The notes beneath the pieces were generated by a model that saw only the letters and a program-made list of their open reading frames with translations, was not told where the DNA came from and did not search any database. A stretch of 64,000 bases of DNA from Muntiacus reevesi (Eukaryota; Chordata; Mammalia; Artiodactyla; Cervidae). The position numbers and the translations under genes are program-made. Of the stretch, positions 1 through 12,179 are shown in pieces. Each line of letters opens with the position of its first letter. Within the stretch, counting starts at the first letter, position 1. The DNA lies in assembly GCF_963930625.1 (NCBI RefSeq), contig NC_089257.1:57176100-57240099 (forward strand). The letters run 5' to 3'.

Positions 1-720
1 AACTTGTAAAAGGGATTTATACTATGACCAAGTTGAGTATTTAGGGATGCAAGTTGGTTTAACATCTCAAAATCAAGTAATAATATTAATAAGTGAAGAA
101 CTAGTTCCAACATTATCTCAATAGACACTGAAAAAGCATTTGACAAAATCCAGCATCCATCCATTAAAAGAAAATACTCTCAGAAAAGTAGGAACAGAAA
201 AAAGCTTCTTAAACCGGATAAAGGCATCTCAAAAATTTTCAACTAATGTCGCACTTAATGACCAGAGGCAGAATATTTTCCATTAAGAGATTCTACCAGT
301 GCAATAAAGTAAAACAAGAAATTAAAAGAATACAAAGTGGAAAGGCAAAAATAATATTGTCTTTATTAAAAAATTATATAATTATCTATGTATAGAATCT
401 TAAGGGACTACAAAAAAAAGCTACTAGAACTATTAAGTTAACACAATTCAAACTCAATATGCAAAACTCAGTTATATTTCTATATAATAGCAACAACCTG
501 AAAATGAAATTATGAAAACAATGCTAATCACAATAATATAAAAAAGAATAAAAGAGTTTGGAGTACATTTAAGAAACCTGCAAGACCTATGAACGGAAAA
601 GTTAAAAACATTGCTGAGAGAATTTAAAGATGTGAATGAATGGAGAGCTATATCTTCTTCATGTATTGGAAGGCTCGATATTGTTAAAGTGGCAATTTTA
701 CCCCAATGGAAATTCTCATC
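1..720 (+). repeat. Decayed L1 ORF2 fragment
   Basis: The sequence reads as the reverse-transcriptase half of L1 ORF2 with stops and frameshifts; the phrase around 125-160 (CACTGAAAAAGCATTTGACA) is a typical L1 landmark. It runs off the left edge of the window and loses similarity after about 715. Confidence 0.8.
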
Positions 721-779
721 AATTCTTGTCTCTAGTCTATTTATCTATAGCTTCATTTTGTTTTCAAGATTTTGGATCA

Positions 780-1985
780 TCTTTACTATCATTGATCAAC
801 CTCCCAAAGTAATGGAAATAAAAACAAAAATAAACAAATGGGACCTAATTAAACTTAAAAGATTTTGCACAACGAAGAAAACTATAAGCAAGGTGAAAAG
901 ACAGGCTTCAGAATGGGAGAAAATAATAGCAGATGAAACAACTGACAAAGAATTAATCTCCAAAATATACAAGCAAATCTCGCAGCTCAATATCAGAAAA
1001 ATAAATGACCCAATCAAAAAATGGGCCAAAGATCTAAACAGGCATTTCTCCAGAAAAGACATACAGATGGTTAACAAACACATGAAAAGATGCTCAACAT
1101 CACTCATTATCAGAGAAATTCAAATCAAAAGCTCAATGAGGTACCATCTCACGTCGGTCAGAATGGCTGACATCAAAAAGTCTACAAACAATAAAGGCTG
1201 GAGAGGGTGTGGAGAAAAGTGAATCCTCTTACACTGTGGGTGGGAATGCAAACTAGTACAGCCACTATGAAGAACAGTGTGGAGATTCCTTAAAAAACTG
1301 GTAATAGAACTGCCATATGACCCAGCAATCCCACTGCTGGGCATACACACCGAGGAAACCAGAATTGAAAGAGACACATGTACCCCAATGTTCACTGCAG
1401 CACTGTTTACAATAGCTAGGACATAGAAGCAACCTAGATGTCCATCGACAGACTAATAGATAAGGAAGTTAGGTACATATACACAAGGGAATATTACTCA
1501 GCTATAAAAAAGAATGCATTTGATGCAAGAATGCAAGAATGAAGTGGATGAAACTGGAGCCTATTATACAGAGTGAAGTAAGCCAGAATGAGAAACACCA
1601 GTAGAATATATTAATGCATATATATGGAATTGAGAAAGACGGTAACGATGACCCTATATGCAAGACAGAAAAAGAGACACAGATGTAAAGAACAGACTTT
1701 TGGACAACGTGGGAGAAGGCAAGGGTGGGATGATATGAGAGAAAAGCACTGAAACATGTATATTACCATATGTAAAATAGATGACCAGTGCAAATTTGAT
1801 GCATGAAGCAGGCATCCAAAGCTGGTGGTCTGGGACAACCCAAAGCGATGGGTTGGGCAGGGAGGTGGGAGGGGGGTCCAAGATGGTGGGGCACATGTAC
1901 ACCCATGGCTGATTCATGTTGATGTATGGCAAAAACCACCACAATATCGTAAAGTAATTAGCACCCAATTTAAATAAATTAATTG
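780..1985 (+). repeat. Ruminant-type L1, 3' part
   Basis: This is the C-terminal part of L1 ORF2 followed by the 3' UTR and an A-rich end. An open frame at 611-1222 runs from flanking DNA into ORF2 and includes an L1-like KKWAKDLNRHF stretch; it then breaks, so no intact protein is made. The 3' end (about 1850-1985) has the G-rich block and GGCTGATTCATGTTGATGTA segment seen in bovid L1 copies. Confidence 0.88.
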
Positions 1986-1994
1986 ATTTTTAAA

Positions 1995-2527
1995 AAGAGA
2001 AAGTCTCATCAAAATCCCAGCAAGCCTGTTTTGTAGAATGTGACAAGCTCATCCTAAAACATATATGGGAATGTAAAGACTCAGATCAGCCAAGACAACT
2101 TGGTAAAAATAAAAGCTGGAAAACTTACACTATCTTTATTCAAAATTTACTATAAAGTGACAGTAATCCAGATAATATGGTATGGTTCCAATGAACTACA
2201 ACAGAAAGTTCAGAAATACACCCACATAACAATAAGAAGTCTTTTTAAAAAAGCAATTCTACCATGAACAAAATCTCATTTGACATTTAAATATATATGA
2301 TGGCAAATAAACACATGTAAAGAGTCTCAACATCATTTGTTATTGGTGAAACCCAAATTAAAACCATAATGAGATTATACTACATACCCTCTAGAATGTC
2401 CACATACTGAAAGACTGACCCATCAAGTTTTGGCAAGAATGTGGATAAATGGAATCCTCATTGCACATTGCTAGTGAAAATGTAAAATCATGTAGCCACT
2501 TTAGTAATCGGTGTGTAAGTTGCTTTA
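1995..2527 (+). repeat. Old L1 ORF2 fragments
   Basis: L1-like sequence with many substitutions, in the same orientation as the element before it. It ends where the SINE at 2541 has inserted. Confidence 0.65.
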
Positions 2528-2540
2528 AAAGTTAAGCACA

Positions 2541-2867
2541 GGGCTTCTCTGGTGGCTCAGTGGTAAAGAATCCGCCTGCCGATGCAGGAGACACGGTTCA
2601 ATTCCTGGTCTCAGAAGATCCCACATGCCAGGGAGGAACAAAGCCTATGTGCCACAACCATTAAGCCTGTGCTCTAGAGCCCAGGAACCTCAACTACTGA
2701 GCCTGCGTGCCCACGAGCTCTAGAACCCATGCTCCACAACAAAAGAAGCCACTTCAATTAGAAGCCCGTGCACCACAACTAGAGAATAGCCCCTGCTTGC
2801 TGTAACTAGAGGAAAACCAACGCAGCAATGACAATCCAGCACAGCCACAAATAAATAATTTTTTTTT
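2541..2867 (+). repeat. tRNA-Glu-derived SINE (CHR type) with target-site duplication
   Basis: The head has the tRNA-Glu-like GGTGGCTCAGTGGTAAAGAA and GGTTCAATTCC boxes. The body is the CHR-type one (gcctgtgctctagagccc), not the Bov-A tail, and it ends in a T-rich/A-rich tail. A 13-base target duplication, AAAGTTAAGCACA, flanks it at 2528-2540 and 2868-2880. Confidence 0.9.
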
Positions 2868-3170
2868 AAAGTTAAGCACAAACATTCCTTGATCAGTTTG
2901 TTCGATCAAAAATATTTGTGTTCTGCCCTCATTCATGCTGCCCAACCCATAGTTCCTATACTTTCAATAGTTCAGCTTCATGGGCTGTGATAGTCCCACA
3001 ATCTTGACATACAGTCTACATCACTGGCCAGCACATGTGTGTGTATCTGCCCACACACACATGCAACAGAAGCTTCCTCACACAAGACTACACTTCTTGT
3101 AGGCAACACTTTCTGGTATGTCAACATCCACTGGATTTTGAAAAATTCTTATTGCATTCACTTCAAACAT

Positions 3171-3302
3171 GCTGCTGCTGCTGCTAAGTCGCTTCAGTTG
3201 TGTCTGACTCTGTGTAACCCTGTGGACAGCATCCCATCAGGCTCCTCTGTCCCTGGGATTCTCCAGGAAAGAATATCTGAATGGGTTGCCATTTCCTTCT
3301 CC
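3171..3302 (-). repeat. Bov-A SINE monomer
   Basis: Reverse-complement Bov-A, starting with the GCTGCTGCTGCTAAGTCGC block and ending at the CCATTTCCTTCTCC block. CAAACAT at 3164-3170 and 3307-3313 is a likely target duplication. Confidence 0.9.
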
Positions 3303-3547
3303 TAGACAAACATAAACAGGTTGAAAAAAGGAAGCTCTAACCACTTAGAGTGATCAATAGATTCCCATCATTGTCAGAGGCCTGTGGTTCAGGACCAGAG
3401 CATGGAGCTATCCAGGGAAGTTTTAAGCAGCTCCTGAGTTTTGATTTCAAAGCCAACCATGTGTCTGGTTCCAAAATAATTCACTCCAGGGAGATCAAAT
3501 TCACTGAAAGTTACCTTCCTGCAGGACTTGGTTGTAGACATAGTTTA

Positions 3548-3763
3548 GGGTACAGTACCCATAGCTTAGACAGTAAAAAGTCTTTCTGCAGTGCAGGAGA
3601 CCCAGGTTCAATTCCTGGATCAGGAAGATTCCCTGGGAAAGGAAATGGCAACCAACTCCAGTATTCTTGCCTGGAGAATCCCATAGACAGAGGAGCCTGG
3701 CAGTCTACAGTCCATGGGGTCGCAAGAGTCAGACAGAACTTAGTGACTAAACTACCACCACCA
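3548..3763 (+). repeat. Bov-tA SINE
   Basis: A degenerate tRNA-Glu-like head with the GGTTCAATTCC box is followed by the Bov-A body (GGAAATGGCAACCAACTCCA, CATGGGGTCGCAAGAGTC). Several substitutions suggest an older copy. Confidence 0.92.
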
Positions 3764-4194
3764 CAAGGAAAAGGAAGGGTGTGTACCTGGCTACAACAGG
3801 AAACAATAGCAGCAATTTTGTGAGTGGAAGAAGGGATGGCTGAGTACAAACTTCCACATGAGATAAACTTCAGATGAAGCAAGAGAAGTGGGGAACAGGG
3901 GCCAAGCATAAAGGTTAAGTAACCCAAACTAGGAGTGCAGAGAACAGGCTGGCTATGAGGGTTAACAGAGCCAGGGCATGTTATGACTTTTAAGGGAGGA
4001 TATGGTTCAACATATTAACTATTCTCCCTTCCATCCACTGTAGTATCTTCCATTCTAAGGCTGCTCTGGGAATTCAGTTAAATGCACAAACAGCATGATA
4101 ACAGATGGTGAGCCGTTACTGATTGCAGTGATGGTTACAGAACTGTATAAACTGCATCACACTTAATCATGAAAGACTAGAGGCTTTCTCCCTA

Positions 4195-4720
4195 CATCTG
4201 AGAATGAAGGAAGGATATCTGTTCTCATCACTTCTATTCAACTTTGCACTGGAAATTCTATCCAGTGAAGTTAGGCAAGAAAAAGAAATAAGAGATAGCA
4301 GCAGACTCACAGATACAGAGAACAAGCTAGCAGTTACCAGTGGGGAGATAGACAGAAGGGGGAGGCCATATAGGGTTGGGGACAAAAGAGAAAAAAGTTA
4401 TCATGGGTTTATAGGAAACCATGTGTGCAAAACTTTTGAAAATTGTAAAGCATTATAGGATTTAAAGAATCTTTCTTTCAATAGAAATTTTTTAAGGTTA
4501 AAAAATAAAGTAATTTAAAACACTTTTAAAGAAATATAAGATATAAAGAGTGGAAAGGAAAAAATAAAACTGTGTCTGTTTACAGATGACATAATTGTCT
4601 CTGCAGAAAATCCCAAAGGGTCAACCAAGAAGCAACAGAACAAAGTGAGTTTAACAAAGTGGTAGGATATAAGGTCAACACGTCATCAATAAGGAATTTG
4701 AAATTACACTTTAAAATAAG
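4195..4720 (+). repeat. Decayed L1 fragments
   Basis: Two L1 stretches are visible: about 4195-4340, from the reverse-transcriptase region (TCTATTCAACTTTGCACTGG), and about 4560-4700 (TTTACAGATGACATAATTGT, the region of the catalytic ADD motif). They are separated by A-rich DNA. No frame is intact. Confidence 0.6.
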
Positions 4721-4724
4721 TCCT

Positions 4725-4975
4725 GCATCCTCCAGGGCCACCATAGACTGAGTAACATATAAATAAATAACAAATTTATTTTTTCATAGTCATGAAAGTT
4801 GGGAAGCCCAAGATCAAGATGCAGAGGTCTTTGATTCTCCACCCTCCTACATTGCTAAGTCTTTGTCATCAGCAGCCACTGAAGGTTCAGGAAGAGCCTG
4901 CATGTGAACTTGAACCACACTTTTGTCTCAAAGGGTGGTTCACGTTCACACGCAGGCAAATACTATATAATCTTA
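4725..4975 (+). repeat. Fragment of an old mammalian interspersed repeat
   Basis: It resembles the repeat at 27795-29120 and 43705-45740 (the region reading as accatagactgagtaacat ... aatttattttttcatagtc ... gggaagcccaagatcaagatg). I do not name the family. Confidence 0.45.
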
Positions 4976-4979
4976 CTTA

Positions 4980-5335
4980 GGCATACAGATATAGAGAACT
5001 GATCGGTGGTTTCCAGGAGTAGGGGATTGGGGATGGGGAAAATGAGTGACAGAGGTCAAAAGGTACAAACTTTCCAGTTATAAAATAAAGTCATGGGAAC
5101 TATAGTTAATAATACTGTGCTATATATTTGGAAGTGGCTAAGAGAGCAAATCTTGAAAGTTCTTCTCACAAGAAAAAAAATAGTTTGCAACTATGTATGG
5201 TGACAGATACTAATAAGACACTGTGGTGATCATTTTACAATATATATAAGTATTGAATAATTAGGTTGTACACCTGAAACAAAAATAATGTCATGTGTCA
5301 ATTATACCTCAATAAAAAATAAATTTATTTGATGT
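4980..5335 (+). repeat. Old L1 3' end
   Basis: Typical 3' UTR of an older L1 (gtggtttccaggagtagggg, gtacacctgaaac, attatacctcaataaaaaat) ending in an A-rich tail. Confidence 0.8.
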
Positions 5336-5381
5336 ATCAAAAATAAAAATCTATCTCTTTTCTTTTTACCTTTCTCTACGG

Positions 5382-5592
5382 CACCCTGATGGCTCAGATG
5401 GTAAAGAATCTGCCTGCAATTCAGGATACCCAGCTTTGATCCCTGGATCGGGTAGATCCCTGGAGAAGGGAATGGCTACCCATTCCAGTATTCATGCCTG
5501 GAGAATTCCATGGACAGATGAGTCTGGCGGGCTGTAGTCCACGTGGTCACAAAGAGTTGATGGACACAACTGAAGCGATTGAGCGCACATAC
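5382..5592 (+). repeat. Bov-tA SINE
   Basis: tRNA-Glu-like head (GATGGCTCAGATGGTAAAGA) with the Bov-A body and the CAAAGAGTTGATGGACACAAC end. About one substitution in ten from what I recall of the consensus. Confidence 0.93.
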
Positions 5593-5709
5593 CTAGACCT
5601 CTTCTCCTACTCTACCAGAGGTAAGCAAATGCTCATATCTGTCTCTGCTTGAAGGACCCTGTCTTCCCTGAAATTTCAGCCTGCTTGGTTACCCTGAATC
5701 CTCCACTCT

Positions 5710-6290
5710 GGATAGGTTATTCATTATTTCCTGCTACATAACAAATCATCCTCCAAATGTAGCAGCTTAAAGCAATAGAGGAGAAATATTATCTCACCAT
5801 TTCCATGTCTCAGAAATATGAGAGTGGTTTGATGGGGTGGTTCTGGTTCAGAGTCTCTTATAAGGCTGCTGTGTAGCTGTCAGCCAGGGCTGTAGACAGC
5901 TCAAGACTTGAATAGGGCTGAAGAACTCTCCCCTGCAGTTGTCAGCAGCCTCAGTGCATTGCTGGCTGTTGTTCAGAGATTTCAATTCCTTGCCAGGTGG
6001 GCCTTTCCGTGGGTCTGTTAATAGAACGGCAGCTTGCTACTGCAGAGTAAGTGATGAGAGAGAGAAAGAGAGGGAAGAAGAAGAGATAGCAAGGGAGAGG
6101 GAGAACTCAAGACAGAATACCACCTTCTTTTATAACTTAATCTTGGAAATGACAAAGCATCACTTCTGCAATATTTTATGGCTTACACAGACTGACCCTG
6201 GTACAAATGGAAGGGGATAAGTACACAAGGGTGTAAATACCAGGAAGTAGGGGTCACTGGGGGCCGTCTTGGAAGGTGGTCACTACAGAC
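5710..6290 (+). repeat. Old mammalian interspersed repeat
   Basis: The same kind of element as at 27795 (tcctgctacataacaaatc, then agcttaaagcaatag and a middle with repeated GAGA). I do not name it. The purine-rich GAGA/GAA run is at about 6050-6110. Confidence 0.5.
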
Positions 6291-7070
6291 AGTTTCAAGA
6301 AATGTAGTGGTTTTGTAGTTTATCCAACTTTTTCTTTTTGTTAGTGCAGGAACAATGAGGGACTCTCCAGTTTTCCACACCCCAGGCATAAGCAGAAGCC
6401 TCGAAACTCTGTATTTAAACTCCTATCTTACACCTCCCACCTCTTTGTTTTATTTGCTCTGTATTTTGAGAGAATTCCTTGGCACTAATTTTTAGTTCAC
6501 TGATTCTGCCTTGATTATGTCCATCAGGCTTTCCATTATTTTTTCCCCTACCAGTCAGGTTTTTATTTCCAAGAAAATTTGAGTGTTTTTTTTAATCTAT
6601 TATAATGTATTATATAGGATTAATTATGCAAGTTTCTGATAACTGCTTTTGGTCCAGGGATGGCGATATGACCCAAAGTTGCTCAAGTAGACTCAAGAAA
6701 AATATTTACATTCTATGGTTGAAGAGAGATTATTTTCCTCGTTCCCATTAAATTGAGTAAACAGGTAAAAATTCCTCTTTTCTGCTGGTAGTTACTTCAT
6801 GACTAGGAGACATCCATCTTATGACATGGATTAAAGCAAAGCTGAGAAAGATTTTGAGGCTTGAATGCCATGGTTGAGCTGCTACATCAGCCAATCCTGA
6901 GGCCCACTTTATCTCTGAATTTCTTGCAAATGAGTTACTAGATTCTCTTATTGTTTGATCCAGTTTGAGCTGTGTTTTCCTGTAGCGAGATCCATCCTGT
7001 ACCCATGTAGTCAGTCTTCCATTACTGAATGAATCCCTACTTCAAGCAAACAGAAGAAGAATCACACAGA
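6291..7070. other. Stretch without recognisable features
   Basis: A/T-rich DNA with no open frame of interest and no repeat I can name. Confidence 0.6.
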
Positions 7071-7074
7071 TAAG

Positions 7075-7690
7075 AACCTAATAAGAATGGGCTTCCATTA
7101 GTGTAAATTGGTACAACCACTATCGAAAACAGTATGGAGTAAGACAGAGTTGCCATAGGATCCAGCAATCCCACTCCTGGTCACATATGCAGAAAAAACT
7201 ATAATTTGAAAAAATTGCATGCACCCCAATGTTCACAGCAGCGCTACTCACAATAGTCAAGACATGGAAGCAACCTAAATGTCCATCAACAGATGAATGG
7301 ATAAAGAAGACATGGTATACATATACAATGGGACATTACTTAGCCAAAGAATGAAGTAATGCCATTTGCAGAAACATGGATGGATCTAGAGATTACCACA
7401 CTAAGTGAAACAAGTCAGAAAGAAAAAGACAAATGTCACATGATATCACTTATGTGTGGAATCCAAAATATTATATAAATTAATTTATTTACAAAACAAA
7501 AACAGATGCACAGACATAGAAAACAAACCTATGGTTACCAAAGGGGAAAGGTGGGTGGATAAATTAGGAATTTGGGATTAGCTGGTACAAACAACTACAT
7601 ATAAAATAAATAATAAGGTCCTACTGTATAGCACATGGAACTATATTCAATATCTGTAATAAATTATCATGGAAAAGAATATGATAAAGA

Positions 7691-7743
<53 letters not shown>

Positions 7744-7830
7744 TATGTAAAATGGAATCACTTTGCTGTATACCAGAAATTAACATGTTACAAATCAACT
7801 ATACATCCATTAAAGAAAAGAATAGACTCC
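7075..7830 (+). repeat. L1 3' portion with an internal (TA)n
   Basis: L1 ORF2 end and 3' UTR (ccaatgttcacagcagcgct, aatgtccatcaacagatgaa). It is broken by a TA microsatellite and resumes to end near 7830 with cattaaagaaaag. Confidence 0.85.
7694..7746. repeat. (TA)n microsatellite
   Basis: About 22 TA units and an imperfect continuation within the L1 3' UTR. Probably length-variable between individuals. Confidence 0.95.
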
Positions 7831-8179
7831 CATTAACATTGCCTTTTATCCTTAGCCTCACTCCCTTCACTTATCCTCCCCTCACTCCCCCTTTTACAAA
7901 CTGATCCTTAACTTTGCCTCCCACCCACTCCTCATCTCCAATGAGTGGAACTCAGAGCTGTCATGAAGCACCTTCAGGACAACTCTGGCTCCCACTGACC
8001 ATGAAGCCAATTCAGTCCTTGGCTTCAGAAGGTAAAGCATCTTTGATGCCTGTTGCAGGGCCTCACACTAGCCAGATTCATAAATGAGAGCCTTGCTGCC
8101 TGTTCTCATCTGTCCTTGTGTGATGACTCTCCTCTCTTAGGGCCCTTGCTTTCCTCTACGTTGAAAGTACTATACAGTA

Positions 8180-8220
8180 CTGCACTATATTGTATGATAA
8201 ACATTGAGGGAGGAAGACAG
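8180..8220. repeat. 41-base direct repeat, copy 1
   Basis: Matches 8602-8642 at 40 of 41 bases. The two starts are 422 bases apart with a Bov-tA SINE between them. See the finding on this pair. Confidence 0.9.
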
Positions 8221-8231
8221 TACATTGAAAA

Positions 8232-8448
8232 GTGAAAATAAAAGTATTAGTTGCTAAGTCATGTCTGACTCTTCACGACCTCATGGACTGTAGCCTGCCA
8301 GGCTCCTCTGTCCATGGGATTCTCCAGGCAAGAATACTGGAGTGGGTAGTCATTTCCTTCTCCAGGGGATCTTCCCAATCCAGGGATCAAACCAGGCTCT
8401 CCTTCATTGCAGGCAGATTCTTTACTGTCTGAGCCACCAGGGAAGGCT
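8232..8448 (-). repeat. Bov-tA SINE
   Basis: Reverse-complement Bov-tA: TCATGTCTGACTCTTCACGA at the left and GAGCCACCAGGGAAGGCT (the head) at the right. Confidence 0.95.
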
Positions 8449-8601
8449 GTACAGTAATTGGGCTGGACCATATGTCTCAAGGTCTCTCTTACTTCTGCCA
8501 TTCTAGGATTCCTCCACTCCGAGATACAATAAACTCCATCTATTCTGGTTAGCTCAACACTCCATTTTGCATTTGGCACAGATCCTTTCAGCACTGTTCT
8601 C

Positions 8602-8642
8602 CTGCACTATATTGTATGATAAACATGGAGGGAGGAAGACAG
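8602..8642. repeat. 41-base direct repeat, copy 2
   Basis: Second copy of the element at 8180-8220, with a single T-to-G difference. Confidence 0.9.
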
Positions 8643-8649
8643 AAGACCA

Positions 8650-9630
8650 GGTTTCCAAAGCCTCTGGCTCATGGCCCTGGAAGCCCCTGATTTCAGGCAG
8701 CTGATAACAGGGCAGCCTTTGCCAGGACTCACTCCCTTACTGGCCAAGAGGATTTTCCCTAGTCTATTGAGACACCCAGGGGATGAACAAACATGCCAGG
8801 AAATTATTTCCTCATCCCACATGGGATGTGGGATGAGGAAAGGAAAGACTAGGGTGATGGAAGGACACTTGGGAGATGAGAAGGAGCGGATTGGAAATCC
8901 CAAGGGGGCAGAGTTGGTCTAAGAGATCTCTGTTCTCTCCCCATCACCTGAGAGCTCCATTGGCCTTTTCCTCTCCCAGCCCCTCCCCAGCAGCTACATC
9001 AGCATCCCATCCCTCCCCATCCTGAGACTTACTCCAATTGCAAAGCTTTCCCCAGCCCCAGCTGGGTGGGGAGACCAAAGAGGGGAGAAGGTATAATTTT
9101 TAGTCCTATTTTGGGGAGGGGATGTAAAGAAGGAGCTGAGTGGAAGAAGGCAAAGAAGTAGAGCCTTTTGAAATGAAAACCAGGCCAAGTTCATCAGAGA
9201 TTAACGTAGGAAGCGCTCCTCTCATCTGATAGGGCCCAGATGGTGGGCAGACTTGAGCTCGCTGACAGATCGTGATGGTCCACAGCCTGCCTCCTACTTC
9301 TCACCCTCATCTTGGAGAAAGAGATGCAGGCTCGCCCCCTCAGGAACCTTGGGGTGCCCCACGACTGGCTCCAGACCAGCTGGGGAGCCAGAACTCTACC
9401 TACAGGCTCTTTATGCCAACTGCTCATAAGCATGCCTATAGACACCCACGCACACAGAAAGGGGAAGAGAACAGACATGTGACCCAGGCTCCGTCTTCCA
9501 TGGGAAGCCTGGCCTGGAAAAGAAAGGTCCTGAAGCACACTCTGGGCTTGTTCACTAGCCAGAAGTTGGTGGAAAGAGGGTTGTAGCCACCATCACAGCT
9601 TGAAGCCCTCCCTCCATCTCCCTGCAGGCT
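8650..9630. other. Unique DNA without a supported gene
   Basis: Mixed unique sequence. Open frames up to 114 codons occur on both strands, but none has a recognisable domain or plausible exon structure. Confidence 0.6.
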
Positions 9631-9639
9631 CAGTCACTG

Positions 9640-10970
9640 CTCCATCTCTTTCCTTCTCTTTCTAGCCAGGAAGACTCTAGCCAGAGCTGTCTCTATTCCC
9701 AGTCCTGCACTTTCTCATCACTACTCGCTCAACTCCTTGCCATCTGGATCACTCTCTTCATCCCAAGGAAGTTCTTCTGTTCCAACCATGTCATTGCTAA
9801 ATTGCAGGGACATGTCACATCTCAGTTCTCAATGGTCTGGACCTCTCAGCATTATAAGACAAATTGGCACCTCCCTCCTCGAGCATCCCTCTCTTTGCAG
9901 AGGAGCTCTTCTGGTCTCCTGACTGTCCGTCATCTGTCCTCTTCATTGGCTTTTCTCCCTTTGCCTTTCCAATGCCTTCTTTTTCATTCCATTAGGGGTG
10001 GGGGCCCCTCTCGGCACTGTCCTCAGTTCCCTTCTCTCAAGACACGATCCCTGACACATGTCTTCCCTTCCAAAGTCTTTAAACACCAGCTCTAGGCTGA
10101 TGCGGCCCAAAGCAACATCACAAGCCTCAGTCTCCCTCTGAGCCCCTGGTTTATCCAACCATCTGCCTCCTGAGAGCCCATTCTAGGCACCTAAAACTCA
10201 GCACAGCCCAGATTGTGGTCCTTATCTTCCCCCCAACTTCTCCTCCTGAGTTCCCCATCTCAGGAAAGGACACCACTGTCTATGCAGTAGCCAGAGTCAG
10301 AAATCTGAGACTCACCACACCTCCCACATCCTTTCAGCAAACAAGGTCTGTTGATTCTACCTCCTAAATAGAACTAGGACTCTGCTCCTCTCTATCCTCA
10401 ATGCCCTCCGGCCCCCATGTTTCCTCCTTTCTCTCCTGAAAAATCATCAGCAGCTCTTATCTGATCATGCCACCTCCATCCTTGCTCTTCTGCAATCCAT
10501 CTTTCTAAAAACATCACTTGATCATCACTTTAGTGCTCTCATATTAGACAACATCCCCCTCAGCTCCAATCCATTCATTGGATGCAGTTGACACCACTTA
10601 CCTGCCATTCAAGGCCCTTTATATTTACCTCTAGTCTACTGTCCTGAGTGATAGCTTATTTCTCTTACATATTACCCCTTATGCAATTCCCATGCACCTT
10701 ACAATCCAGCCACAAAGGTGTACTGTTCCCTTTATGCCTTGGCTCACACTTCTTAAAATTACTTTCCAGCTTTTTGTCTGGAAAACCCAGATACCACCTT
10801 GTCCAGGAAATCTTCCCAATTTACCAAGAAACATGACCGTCCTGTCTGAGTTCTCATGGCATCTTTCACTTGCCTTTTATGCAACATTTATACTGGCTTC
10901 TGTTTTAACTCTTAGAGTTCTCCTTTCTTGGCTAAATTGTGATCTCCTTCAGATTAGAAATAATGTCTGA
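9640..10970 (+). repeat. L2-like LINE remnant
   Basis: Long pyrimidine-rich, very diverged stretch whose order of phrases (tcatgccacctccatccttg, ttcaaggccctttatattta, ccaggaaatcttccc, gatctccttcagattagaaa) follows the L2 3' region. Divergence is high, so the extent is approximate. Confidence 0.6.
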
Positions 10971-10989
10971 GTCATCTTCATATAACCAT

Positions 10990-11612
10990 TCTGTTGTTGT
11001 TGTTGTTGTTGTTCAGTGGCTCAGTCTTTGCGACCCCATGAACTACAGCTTGTTAGGCTTTCCTGTCCTTCACCACCTCCCTGAGCTTGCTCAAACTTAT
11101 GTCTATTGAGTCAGTGATACCATCCAACCATCTCATCCTCTGTTGTCCCCTTTTCCTCCTGCCTTCAATGTTTCCCATCATCAGGGTCTTTTCTAATAAG
11201 TCGGCTCTTCAGATTAGGTGACCAAAGTATTGAAGCTTCAGTTTCAGCATCAATCCTTCCAATGAATATTCAGGGTTGATTTCCTTTAGGATTGATTGGC
11301 TTGATCTCCTTGCTGTCCAAGGGACTCTCAAGAGTCTTCTCCAACATCACAGTTCAAAAGCATCAATTCTCTGGCACTTAGCCTTCTTTATGGTCCAACT
11401 CTCACATTCATACATGACTATTGGAAAAACCATAGCTTTGACTATATGGACCTTTGTTGGCAAAGTAATGTCTCTGCTCTTTAATATTCTGCCCAGGTTT
11501 GTCACAGCTTTTCTTCCAAGGAGCAAGTATCTTTCAGTTTTATGGCTGCAGTCACCATCTGCAGTGATTTTGGAGCCCATAAAATAATCTGTCACTCTTT
11601 ATTCTGTAGCCC
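10990..11612 (-). repeat. BovB LINE 3' fragment
   Basis: Begins with a GTT repeat and the BovB 3' terminus (CAGTCTTTGCGACCCCATGA), and on the minus strand encodes the C-terminal part of the RTE protein (at 11347-11595, with SHKTERYLLLGRKAVTNL). It is truncated at the 5' side. Confidence 0.93.
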
Positions 11613-11699
11613 AGGGCTTAATGGGTGATGAAAACCCTCTGATGTCTGACTAATTGATCACTCTATCAACTATTGTGGCTGCCTTCTTGAAAAAAAATC

Positions 11700-11955
11700 A
11701 ATATTAAATTTTTCTATACTGAATGGAGGATCCTGAGTACCAGTCTAGTTGCCCCCAGATAGGGCATAGGCAGAGCAATTCTTTCCAAAATGGGTGTTTT
11801 TACTGGCATAAGCAATACTATGAACATCTTTGTGCATAAAACTATTTCTGTATTTTGGATTCTTTCCTTGGGACAACTAAGAACTGCGATCAGACTACCT
11901 GATTTTCTCAGGGAAAGGATAAGCCCCAAGAGTGGGGTAAGCCTTCCTTTCAGGT
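11700..11955. other. L1-like or unclassified A/T-rich DNA
   Basis: The phrase at 11790-11850 (gcataagcaatactatgaac) recalls a degraded L1, but the match is too short to be firm. Confidence 0.3.
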
Positions 11956-11958
11956 CCT

Positions 11959-12170
11959 CTTGGCTTCCCACATGGCTCAGTGGTAAAGAATCCACCTACC
12001 AATGCAGGAGATGCAAGAGAAGCAGGTTCAATCACTGGCCCGAGAAGATGCCCTGGAGTAGGAAATGGCAAGCCACTCCCGTATTCTTGCCTGGAGAATT
12101 CCATGGACAGAGGAGCCTGGTGGACTATGGTCTATGGGGTCACAAAGAGCCAGACTGGACTGAGCACACA
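11959..12170 (+). repeat. Bov-tA SINE
   Basis: Head CACATGGCTCAGTGGTAAAG and body CATGGACAGAGGAGCCTGGT, ending at GACTGGACTGAGCACAC. Confidence 0.94.
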
Positions 12171-12179
12171 ATCACACAC

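Noticed and set aside
3548..3763. tRNA-like boxes in the Bov-tA and CHR SINEs as tRNA genes
   Set aside because: The A- and B-box-like sequences belong to SINE heads and do not fold into a complete tRNA with an intact anticodon arm. The same applies to every Bov-tA copy in the window.
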